A stretch of 64,000 nucleotides of DNA, taken from positions 4,246,001 through 4,310,000 of the forward strand of contig NZ_CP127294.1 of the NCBI RefSeq assembly GCF_030285625.1, read 5' to 3'. Positions 50,262-57,789 of the stretch are shown here, one piece after another (positions within the stretch are counted from its first letter, which is position 1; the number at the start of each line of letters is the position of its first letter). The notes under the pieces are model-generated. The model was not told where the DNA came from, made no database searches, and saw nothing but the letters and a program-made list of their open reading frames with translations. The DNA is from Amycolatopsis sp. 2-15 (GTDB lineage: Bacteria; Actinomycetota; Actinomycetes; Mycobacteriales; Pseudonocardiaceae). The translations under genes were made by a program, and so were the position numbers.

Positions 50262-51613
50262 CGGCCGGGGTTCGGCTGAGCGGGTTCGTCGACGGCAAGC
50301 GCGTCAGCGCGTTCCAGTACGGCACGGTGGTGCTGTGCGGGCTGGTGATGTTCTTCGACGGCTTCGACACGCAGGCCATCAACTACCTCGCCCCGCACAT
50401 CGCGAAGGACTGGGGACTGAAGGTCGCGGTGCTCGGCCCGATCTTCTCCTCGGCCCTGGTCGGCCTGATGGTCGGTTACCTCGTGCTCTCGCCGCTGTCC
50501 GACCGCTTCGGCCACCGGCGGCTCGTGATCGCGGGCACGGCGTTGTTCGCGCTCACGAGCCTCGTGTCCGTGTGGGTCGGCGGCGTGGCCGAGCTCGTGG
50601 TACTGCGGCTGATCACGGGCATCGGTCTGGGAGCTGCGGCACCGAGCGCGGTCGCGCTCACCGCCGAGTACACGCCGAAACGCCTGCGGGCGAGCTTCGT
50701 CCTGGCGATCTACTGTGGATTCTCGCTCGGGTTCGTCGTGGCCGGGGTGGTGTCGGGCTGGCTCGTGCCGACGGCCGGCTGGCGTTCGGTGTTCCTCGTG
50801 GGCGCGCTGGCGCCGATGGTGATCATCCCGCTGATGCTGAAGTTCCTGCCGGAGTCGCTCGTGTTCCTGGTGGGCCGCGGCGCGAACGCCGAACGCGCGT
50901 ACCGGCTGTGCCGCCGCATCGATCCGGCGCTGCCTTCGGAGCCGCAGCCGGTGACCGTCGACGCGGCCGAAGCCGGTGGCCGCGTGAAGCTGAAGGCGCT
51001 GCTGGCCAACGGCGGGGTGCTGAGCACGGTGCTGCTGTGGGTCGTGTTCGCCGTCAACCTCGGCGAGTTCTACGCGTTGCAGAGCTGGCTGCCGACGATG
51101 CTCACGGACCTCGGCTTCGCCAACGGCACCGTGGTCACCGCCACGAGCCTCACGACCGTCGGCGGGATCGTCGTCGCGCTCGTCGTGGGCCCGGCGATGG
51201 ACCGCCTGGGCGCGTTCGGTTCGCTGGGCGCGTTGTTCGTGGTGGGTGCGGTGTTCCTCGCGGTGACCGGGCCGGCGTTCCACGCGCCGGTGTGGCTTCT
51301 GCTGGCGGCGATGTTCCTCGTCGGCTGCGGGGTCAGCGGTGGCCAGAAGGCGCTGATCGCGCTGGCCGCCGTGGTCTACCCGGTGAACATCCGCTCGACG
51401 GGCGTCGGCTGGGCGCTGGGCATCGGCCGCCTCGGCGGGATCCTCGGCCCGCTCGTCGTCGGCGCCGCGGTCGCGGCCGACTGGTCCCCGGCGGCGATCT
51501 TCCTCGCGCTGTCCGGACCGATGCTGGTGTGCGCGGTGCTGATCCTCTACCTGGGACGGCGGGCTCGGCAGACGGCCGAGGTCGCCGAGCGGGAACCGGC
51601 GCCCGCGGTGTGA
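50258..51613 (+). CDS. MFS aromatic-acid:H+ symporter (AAHS family)
   Basis: A 451-residue, 12-helix transporter. The first helix reads LCGLVMFFDGFDTQAINYLAP, the AAHS signature DGFD(T/I)xx with the Asp needed for aromatic-acid uptake in PcaK; the loop 2-3 motif is LSPLSDRFGHRRL, and RITGIGLGAAAPSAVALTAEY-type sequence follows (LRLITGIGLGAAAPSAVAL in part). It should import the benzoate- or phthalate-like substrate of the operon, replacing the TphC/TctAB uptake of proteobacteria. GTG 50258 overlaps the hydrolase stop. A terminator hairpin follows, closing the operon. Confidence 0.9.
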   Translation: MTAGVRLSGFVDGKRVSAFQYGTVVLCGLVMFFDGFDTQAINYLAPHIAKDWGLKVAVLGPIFSSALVGLMVGYLVLSPLSDRFGHRRLVIAGTALFALTSLVSVWVGGVAELVVLRLITGIGLGAAAPSAVALTAEYTPKRLRASFVLAIYCGFSLGFVVAGVVSGWLVPTAGWRSVFLVGALAPMVIIPLMLKFLPESLVFLVGRGANAERAYRLCRRIDPALPSEPQPVTVDAAEAGGRVKLKALLANGGVLSTVLLWVVFAVNLGEFYALQSWLPTMLTDLGFANGTVVTATSLTTVGGIVVALVVGPAMDRLGAFGSLGALFVVGAVFLAVTGPAFHAPVWLLLAAMFLVGCGVSGGQKALIALAAVVYPVNIRSTGVGWALGIGRLGGILGPLVVGAAVAADWSPAAIFLALSGPMLVCAVLILYLGRRARQTAEVAEREPAPAV

Positions 51614-51614
51614 A

Positions 51615-51650
51615 GGAAGGGCTCCCTGCTCACCGGCGGGGAGCCCTTCC
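51615..51650. terminator. Bidirectional terminator hairpin
   Basis: GGAAGGGCTCCC (51615-51626) and GGGAGCCCTTCC (51639-51650) form a 12-bp stem with a 12-base loop between the convergent transporter and glycosidase genes. Confidence 0.75.
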
Positions 51651-51657
51651 CGGTTCA

Positions 51658-53856
51658 TCAGGCCGCGGCCACCTCCAGTTCCGAGACCTGCCCGGCCGGC
51701 CGGTGTTGCCGGTGATCGTCACGCGCACGAAGCGCTGCGTCGTCGTGCCGAAGCTCGCCGACGCCGTGTTGCCCGACGACGGGCTGAAGTTTCCAGCCGC
51801 GCGAGGCGACCAGCGTCGTCCACGAGCCGCCGTCGGTGCTGCCCTGCACGGTGAGCGCCTGGGTGCGGGCGCCCCAGTCGCCCGACGGCGGCAGCTTCAG
51901 CGTCACCTTGTTGATCGCCGCCGCGTCACCGAGGTCGACGATCAGCGTCTGCGGGAACGCGTTGTTCGCGCTCTCCCAATAGGTGCTCGCGTTGCCGTCC
52001 ACGGCATTGCCAGGCGGGAAACCGCCCTGCGAGCCGCTGGCTGTGATGGCCTTGCCGCGCGCGATGTTCGCGCCCGACTTCGGCGGCTGCGGCGGGCCGG
52101 AGTTCGGCGCGGGCCAGCTGGAGCAGTCGTTCCACGTGCCGGTCCAGCCGCTGTTGCCCGAACCGTTGAAGGTCATCTTCGGGATCGAGCCCGGGTAGGG
52201 GCAGTTGTACGTGCCGACGACGCCGACCCCGGACGCCGTGAGGTTGTTGATCGACACCGTGCCCTGGGTCTGCGACTGCGCGACGAACGTGCCCGCGCCG
52301 CGCACGGTGACGCCGTCGATCGTGATGCCGCTGACCTGCTTGCCCGCGCCGTTGCCGTCGATGAACTGGATGGCCTCGTACGGGCTGTCGATCGCCGTGA
52401 AGCCGTTGACGCGGATGGTCACGCCGGAAATGGCCTGGTCCCGCGCGTCGAACCACAGCGCGCCGACGCCGAACTGCCAGTTGGGATCGAGCGCCCCGGC
52501 CCGCAGCGCGGTGTTGTTCGTCAGCGTGACGGTGCCCGAGAGCGGCACCGAGTTGAACCGGTTGGCCACGAGGTAACCGCCGCCCAGCGCGTTGGTGTCC
52601 TGGATGAGGTTGCCGCTCACGGTGTTGTTCGAGCCGCCGTACAGCGCGATCCCGTTGGCCAGGTTCGGTTGCACCACGGTGTTGTTCGCGATGGTGATGC
52701 CGGAGTCGGCCTGGCCGTTGGACCACAGTGCGAGCGCGTCGTCACCGTTGTTGCGCAGGTAGTTGTTGCGGATCGCCGAATTCGTGACGGCGCCGTCGAA
52801 GTTCACGCCGTCGGCCTGAGTGTCGAGGATGCGGTTGTTCTCGATCGTGAGGTTCGACGACGCGCCGTTCATCAGCCACAGGCCGCACTTGGTGTCCTGG
52901 ATCCACAGGCCCGAGACGACCGAGCCGGTGCCGAGCACGCCGTGGAACGCGTTGTCCGGGCTGGAGTCGTTGCGTTCGGAGACCGAGCCGAACACGGCGA
53001 AGTCGTAGAGCTTGATGTTCCCGGACGCGCTGCCGTTGTTGAAGATGTTGTTGCCGTGCAGCACGGTGTACCACTGTCCGGCACCGCGCACGGTGGTCTG
53101 GTCGATCTGCAGCGCCGACCCGATTTCGAATCGGCCCGCCGGGATCCACACTTCCTTGCCCTGCTGACGGGCGGCTTGCAACGCGTTGCGGAAGGCTTGC
53201 GTGTCGTCGCCGGAGTCGTTGGCGGTGGCGCCGTAATCAGTGACCGACAGCGAGCCCGCCGGTTGTGTGCCGGCGCCGCCGACCTGCTCGAAGTCGGCGA
53301 GGTCGATCGTGGCTTGCCCGACGTCACCGGAGTCGAGCTGCACCTTGACCTTCGCGCCCGCGGCGGCGTTCTGGCCGAACAGCAGGCGCGCGTCGTCGAA
53401 GAAGTGGTGGGTCTTCGCGCCCGGGATGCCCGGGGTGTCGGTGTAGGTGTACTGCGACGTCACGGAAAGCCCGCTGCCGAGCTTGGTCCCGTTGACGTAC
53501 ACTGACATCCGGCCGGAGCTGCCGCCGGGCAGGTTGTAGTGGACGTTGACCGAGTTGGCCGCGGCCGGCAGCGTGAACTCCACGTATTCGCCCTGCCCGA
53601 GCCGCACGGCCTGGCGGCCGGACGCTTCGGAGGCCACCGTCGCCTGCGTGTAGTCGGGGCTAACGGCGGAACCGTTGGTGGCACTGCATTCGGCTTCAAC
53701 CGTCCGGAACGGAACGCTCGCACCGCCGGACGCCGTGGCCGGGCAGGTCGCCGCCGCGGCGGGGGTGCCCGAGCCGACCGCGAACACGGTCAGCCCGGAG
53801 GACACCAGCGCCGCGGCCAGCGAGGCCGCCCTGCGTCGTGCTGAGGTGGGGGACAT
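51658..53856 (-). CDS. Secreted beta-helix glycoside hydrolase (GH87-like alpha-1,3-glucanase) with CBM and F5/8C domains; two compensating frameshifts near the end
   Basis: A 732-residue exported protein: signal peptide (about 1-36), an N-terminal carbohydrate-binding module of CBM6/35 type (about 45-195), a right-handed beta-helix (SVTDYGATANDSGDD, EVWIPAGRFEIG, VRGAGQWYTVLHG, NNYLRNNGDDALALWSNGQ) and a C-terminal discoidin domain. The layout resembles GH87 mutanases and mycodextranases that attack fungal or dental alpha-1,3-glucan. Between about 51697 and 51795 the translated frame loses homology; the +1 frame there reads NFSPSSGNTASASFGTTTQ, like the neighbour paralogue, then the original frame returns at AGQVSELEVAAA. 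Two single-base indels are implied. AAAGG precedes ATG 53856. Confidence 0.8.
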   Translation of the reverse strand: MSPTSARRRAASLAAALVSSGLTVFAVGSGTPAAAATCPATASGGASVPFRTVEAECSATNGSAVSPDYTQATVASEASGRQAVRLGQGEYVEFTLPAAANSVNVHYNLPGGSSGRMSVYVNGTKLGSGLSVTSQYTYTDTPGIPGAKTHHFFDDARLLFGQNAAAGAKVKVQLDSGDVGQATIDLADFEQVGGAGTQPAGSLSVTDYGATANDSGDDTQAFRNALQAARQQGKEVWIPAGRFEIGSALQIDQTTVRGAGQWYTVLHGNNIFNNGSASGNIKLYDFAVFGSVSERNDSSPDNAFHGVLGTGSVVSGLWIQDTKCGLWLMNGASSNLTIENNRILDTQADGVNFDGAVTNSAIRNNYLRNNGDDALALWSNGQADSGITIANNTVVQPNLANGIALYGGSNNTVSGNLIQDTNALGGGYLVANRFNSVPLSGTVTLTNNTALRAGALDPNWQFGVGALWFDARDQAISGVTIRVNGFTAIDSPYEAIQFIDGNGAGKQVSGITIDGVTVRGAGTFVAQSQTQGTVSINNLTASGVGVVGTYNCPYPGSIPKMTFNGSGNSGWTGTWNDCSSWPAPNSGPPQPPKSGANIARGKAITASGSQGGFPPGNAVDGNASTYWESANNAFPQTLIVDLGDAAAINKVTLKLPPSGDWGARTQALTVQGSTDGGSWTTLVASRGWKLQPVVGQHGVGELRHDDAALRARDDHRQHRPAGQVSELEVAAA

Positions 53857-53884
53857 CTTTCGCCTTTCTGCGGGTTTCCGGGGA

Positions 53885-56227
53885 TCAGGACGCGTAGGCC
53901 TTGAGCTCGGACAGCTGCCCGGCCGGCCAGCCGGTGTTGCCGGCGAAGCTCAGGCGCAGGTAGCGGGTGCTCGTGGGGCTGAAGGAGACGGTGGCGGTGT
54001 TGCCGCTCGCCGGGTCGAAGCGATAGCCGGTCTCGGATTTCAGCGTGGTGAACGACGAACCGTTGATGCTGCCCTGGACGGTGAGCGTCTGCGTGCGTGC
54101 GCCCCAGTCGTTCGACGGCGGCAGCTTGAGCACGAGCCGGCCGACGTTCAGGGCACTGCCGAGGTCGACGGTCAGCGTCTGCGGGAACGCGTTGTTGCCG
54201 CTTTCCCAGTAGCTGCTCGGATCGCCGTCCACGGCGTTGCCCGGAGGAAAGCCACCCTGGGAGCCGCTCGCCGTGCTTGTCTTGCGCAGAGCCAGATTCC
54301 CGGTCGGCGGCTGCGTGGGTGTCGTGGGAGTCGTCGGCGTGGTCGGGGGAGTCGTGCCGCCGTTGTCGCCGTTGTAGACCGGCGTCGGCCACGAACCGCA
54401 GAACGTGGTGGTCCAGCCCGAGTTGCCGCCCTGGTCCGCGAGACCCGTGAGCGCGTCCGGGCCCATGCAGTTGTACACGCCCGCGCGGCCGACGTTCGTC
54501 GCGACGACGTTCTTGACCGTACCGCTCGGTTTGGACTGCAGCTGCCACGCGAACGTGCCCGCGCCGGTGATCCGCAGGCCGTCGAAGTGCACGTCGGTGG
54601 TGGCGCCGTCGATGAACTGCACGCCCTCGTAGTTGTTGTCCAGCAGGTCGTTGTCCACCACGTCGATGCGGCCGGTGATGGCCGAGTCGCGCCCGTCGAA
54701 CCACAGCGCGCCGACGCCGAACTGCCAGTTGGAGTCGAGCACGCCGGTGCGGATCGCGGTGTTGCGCGTGACGGTGGTGGTGCCCGAGAGCGGCACGGCG
54801 CTGAACCGGTTGGCCACGTTGATTGCGCCGCCCTGGTCCTGGTTGTCGGCCACCACGTTGTCGGACACGGTGTTGTCGTGGCCGCCGTAGATCGCGATGT
54901 TGTTCGCGAGGATCGGCAGCAGCACCGTGTTGAACGAGAACGTGTTGTGGTGGTCGGCGTCGTGCTCGGCCCACATGGCGAGGCCGTCGTCGCCGGTGTT
55001 GCGCAGGAAGTTGTTCGTCACCATCGTGTTGCTGATGCCCTGGTGCAGGTTGAGGCCGTCGGCCGTCTGGTCGAGGACGCGGTTGCCGCGCACGGTGAGC
55101 CCGTCGAAGGGCCCGTCGAGCCACAGCCCGACCTTCGTGTGCTGCAGCCACAGGTTCTGTACGACCGAACCGCCGCCGAGCGCGCCGCCGATGGCGTTGG
55201 ACTGGTCGCAATCGACGCGGGCCTGGACGTCGCCGATGATCGCGAAGTCGTAGAGCCCGACGTTCGTGCTGCTGCCGGGCACGGCCGCGTTGCCGGGGTA
55301 CGTCGGGGTGGCGCAGCTGGCCGGCTCGCCCTTGCCGAAGATGCCCGCGCGGGTGCCGTGCAGCTCGGAGTACCACGGCCCGGCGCCACGGATCGTCACC
55401 TGGTCGACGGTGATGTGGTGGTTGAGCGTGAACGAGCCGGCGGGGATCCAGACCTGCTTGCCCTGCGTCTTCGCGGCGGCCACGGCGGCGTCGAACGCGC
55501 CGGCGTCGTCGCTCGTGTCGCCGGTGGTGGCGCCGAAGTCGGTGACACTCACGGCGTTGGCGGGTTTGGCCGCGGGTGCGGCGACCTGCTCGAAGTCGGC
55601 GAGGTCGACGGTCGCGGGGGTCACGTCGCCGGCGTCGATCTGCAGCTTGATCTTGGTGCCGGCGGGATAGCTGGTGCCGAACAGGGTGCGCACCTCGTCG
55701 TAGAAGTGGTGCGCCTTGCCCTGGCCGGGCTCGTTGCTGAAGGGGTAGCCGCCGTAGTACCAGCCATAGCGGGAGGTCAGGTTGAGGTCGCGGTTGTGGC
55801 TGCCGTTGACGTAGACCGAGATCGTGCCGTTGATCCCCGTGCCCTGGGCGCTGTCGGGGAGGCTGTAGCGGAAGTCGAGCGAGTTGGCCGCGGCGCTGAG
55901 GGTGAACTCGACGTACTTGCCCTGGCCGGTCAAGGTGACCGCCTTGCGGCCGGACGCCTCACCGGCGAGGGAGCCGGCGCTGCGGTCTGGGCCGATCACG
56001 GTGCCGTTGGTGGCGGCGTTCTCGGCTTCCTGCTCGACGAACGGGACGGTGGCGCCGCGGCCGGCGACGGCGGCGTTGGGTGTGGCTGCCGCCGGGTTGC
56101 CGGGAGCCGCGATCACGGTCAAGGCCGTGAGGCCGGCGGCCGCGAGCACGGCGCTGCCGAGGGCGGTGATCTTTGTCGGGGTGGGCCGTCGTTTTTCGGG
56201 CGCGCTGAAGACACCTAGGGGAGACAC
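53885..56227 (-). CDS. Secreted beta-helix glycoside hydrolase (GH87-like alpha-1,3-glucanase), paralogue of the next gene
   Basis: About 780 residues from GTG 56227. A basic start and hydrophobic stretch (ALGSAVLAAAGLTALTVIAA) form the signal peptide; a CBM6/35-like module (VPFVEQEAENAATNGTV onward) precedes the beta-helix (VTDFGATTGDTSDD, QVWIPAGSFTLNHH, VTIRGAGPWYSELHG, FLRNTGDDGLAMWAEHD). A TPP-rich linker with TTPTTPTTPTQ separates a C-terminal F5/8C domain ending WPAGQLSELKAYAS. Compared with the downstream paralogue it has a longer loop around PASCATPTYPGN. The two genes are 28 bases apart and probably one transcript. The GTG start is chosen because it directly precedes the signal peptide; a longer frame to 56389 is unlikely. 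Glucan specificity is inferred. Confidence 0.8.
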   Translation of the reverse strand: MSPLGVFSAPEKRRPTPTKITALGSAVLAAAGLTALTVIAAPGNPAAATPNAAVAGRGATVPFVEQEAENAATNGTVIGPDRSAGSLAGEASGRKAVTLTGQGKYVEFTLSAAANSLDFRYSLPDSAQGTGINGTISVYVNGSHNRDLNLTSRYGWYYGGYPFSNEPGQGKAHHFYDEVRTLFGTSYPAGTKIKLQIDAGDVTPATVDLADFEQVAAPAAKPANAVSVTDFGATTGDTSDDAGAFDAAVAAAKTQGKQVWIPAGSFTLNHHITVDQVTIRGAGPWYSELHGTRAGIFGKGEPASCATPTYPGNAAVPGSSTNVGLYDFAIIGDVQARVDCDQSNAIGGALGGGSVVQNLWLQHTKVGLWLDGPFDGLTVRGNRVLDQTADGLNLHQGISNTMVTNNFLRNTGDDGLAMWAEHDADHHNTFSFNTVLLPILANNIAIYGGHDNTVSDNVVADNQDQGGAINVANRFSAVPLSGTTTVTRNTAIRTGVLDSNWQFGVGALWFDGRDSAITGRIDVVDNDLLDNNYEGVQFIDGATTDVHFDGLRITGAGTFAWQLQSKPSGTVKNVVATNVGRAGVYNCMGPDALTGLADQGGNSGWTTTFCGSWPTPVYNGDNGGTTPPTTPTTPTTPTQPPTGNLALRKTSTASGSQGGFPPGNAVDGDPSSYWESGNNAFPQTLTVDLGSALNVGRLVLKLPPSNDWGARTQTLTVQGSINGSSFTTLKSETGYRFDPASGNTATVSFSPTSTRYLRLSFAGNTGWPAGQLSELKAYAS

Positions 56228-56464
56228 GGGGCAGCACTCGCCTTTCGTCGGGGTCGGGTGCACTGGTGGGGACAGTGTGTGAGCTGGATCATACGAATTC
56301 CCGACAGGAAATCGCAATAGTCGGACTGACTTACGCAAATTTTCGACATAGGCCGTCAGGGCTGGCTCGGCTCGAGGATTTCCCGCCACCTGGCGGAGGT
56401 GGCGCGGGGCCCGGCCGGGCCAGGATGATCAGGGGAGAGCCACGACGTCCTGGGAGGTACCGAG

Positions 56465-57433
56465 ATGACCGCGACCCGTCCGCAGGTGGGGCCGCCGCTG
56501 CCGTTCGACCCCGAGCTCGAGGTGGTGCTGGAGCAGATGCGGGCCGAGCGGCCGGCGCTCGACTCGGCCGCCGCGATCCCGGCCCTGCGCGAGGAGCGCG
56601 CCACGCGTGAGCTCTCCCTGGCAGAGGTCGCGGCCGACGGCACCGTCACGCTGTCCGAAGTGGACGCCGACGGTGTGCCGCTCGTCATCGGCCGCCCGAC
56701 CCACGTGACCGCCGACGCCCCGGTGCTCTACTGGATGCACGGCGGCGGCATGATCCTCGGCGGGCACCGCGGCCGTGACCTGCTGGTGCTCAAGGAGTAC
56801 GCGGTTTCGCTCGGCCTGGCGTTCGCCTCGGTCGACTACCGCGTCGCCCCGGAGCACCCGCATCCCGCGCCGGTCGAGGACTGCTACACGGGTCTGAAGT
56901 GGACAGTCGAGCACGCTGATTCCTTGGGCATCGACCGTTCCCGGGTGATCGTCGGCGGCGCCAGCGCGGGCGGCGGCTTGGCGGCCGCCGTGGCCCTGCT
57001 GTCGCGCGACCGCGGCGGCCCGGCCCTGCTCGGCCAGCTGTTGCTGTATCCGATGCTCGACGACCGCAACGACACCCCGTCGTCGTTCCAGATGGCCGGC
57101 CTCGGCGTCTGGGACCGCACCGCCAACGACATCGGCTGGACCGCCCTGCTCGGCTCCGCCCGCGGCGGCCCCGACGTCTCGCCCTACGCCGCCCCGGCCC
57201 GCGCCGAGGACCTGTCGGGCCTCCCGCCGGCCTTCCTGGACGTCGGCACCGCCGAAACCTTCCGCGACGAAGTGGTCACCTACGCGACGCGCCTGTGGCA
57301 AGCCGGCGTCCAAGCCGAGCTGCACGTGTGGCCGGGCGCCTACCACGGCTTCGACGGCTCGGCACCCGACGCGGCCCTGTCGGTGCAGGCCCGCGCGGCG
57401 CGGGCGCCGTGGCTGCGGCGGATCCTCGGCTGA
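56465..57433 (+). CDS. Alpha/beta hydrolase of the hormone-sensitive lipase (type IV) family
   Basis: A 322-residue esterase. The HSL oxyanion motif HGGGMILGG (near 95-103), SVDYRVAPEHPHPAPVEDCY and the nucleophile elbow GGASAGGGLAAA (about 171-182) are diagnostic; catalytic Asp is probably in FLDVGTAETFRDE and His in GAYHGFDG. It should cleave short-chain acyl esters. A GGGAGG ribosome site precedes ATG 56465. It is divergent from the glucanase pair; the 237-base spacer includes an AT-rich stretch (about 56290-56350) likely to hold promoters. The HSL fold also occurs in kynurenine formamidases, but nothing specific points to that. Confidence 0.88.
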   Translation: MTATRPQVGPPLPFDPELEVVLEQMRAERPALDSAAAIPALREERATRELSLAEVAADGTVTLSEVDADGVPLVIGRPTHVTADAPVLYWMHGGGMILGGHRGRDLLVLKEYAVSLGLAFASVDYRVAPEHPHPAPVEDCYTGLKWTVEHADSLGIDRSRVIVGGASAGGGLAAAVALLSRDRGGPALLGQLLLYPMLDDRNDTPSSFQMAGLGVWDRTANDIGWTALLGSARGGPDVSPYAAPARAEDLSGLPPAFLDVGTAETFRDEVVTYATRLWQAGVQAELHVWPGAYHGFDGSAPDAALSVQARAARAPWLRRILG

Positions 57434-57439
57434 GGCCTT

Positions 57440-57476
57440 GTGGTGAGCTGCGGCCCAGGCGTCTGCAGCTCACCAC
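57440..57476 (+). terminator. Terminator hairpin after the HSL esterase
   Basis: GTGGTGAGCTGC (57440-57451) pairs exactly with GCAGCTCACCAC (57465-57476); loop of 13 bases, 7 bases after the stop codon. Confidence 0.7.
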
Positions 57477-57789
57477 CTCACCCCGGGGCCCTTCCTCCGA
57501 CTGAGGCCGACTTCCGCTGCCGAGTCAGGCCTTGGCGCTCAACCCGTCGCTGGTCACGAAGGCCGTCTCAAACGGCAGCGTTTGCCCGAGCAAGGTCGTC
57601 ATCACGCATCGCCTGCCGCACTGTCTCCGGAAGCCGCCACCGCGCCACGCAACGCCCCGCAGACCTCGCGGGCCAAGAATCCACGGCCACCGCGCGAAGC
57701 CGCGACACACGAGAAATCCCCAGCGCCCCAAGCGAAACCGCAAGGAGCACCGGGGATCCCCACCAAACCAGCGAGAACCTGACCACCCA
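57477..57789. other. Gene-poor spacer with a short AFVTSD-like conserved-looking segment
   Basis: Between the terminator and the fbiC stop no convincing gene is seen. On the minus strand about 57525-57606 would read LLGQTLPFETAFVTSDGLSAK. I associate AFVTS-type phrases with recurrent intergenic elements in Pseudonocardiaceae genomes rather than with proteins, but this is recollection. GCCGT/ACGGC and other short dyads occur within it. Confidence 0.35.

Noticed and set aside
53675..56218. Very long + strand open frame (847 codons) opposite the glucanase genes
   Set aside because: It is the antisense of two clearly recognisable secreted enzymes, its Val/Arg/Ala-rich product matches nothing, and such shadows are expected in DNA of this GC content.
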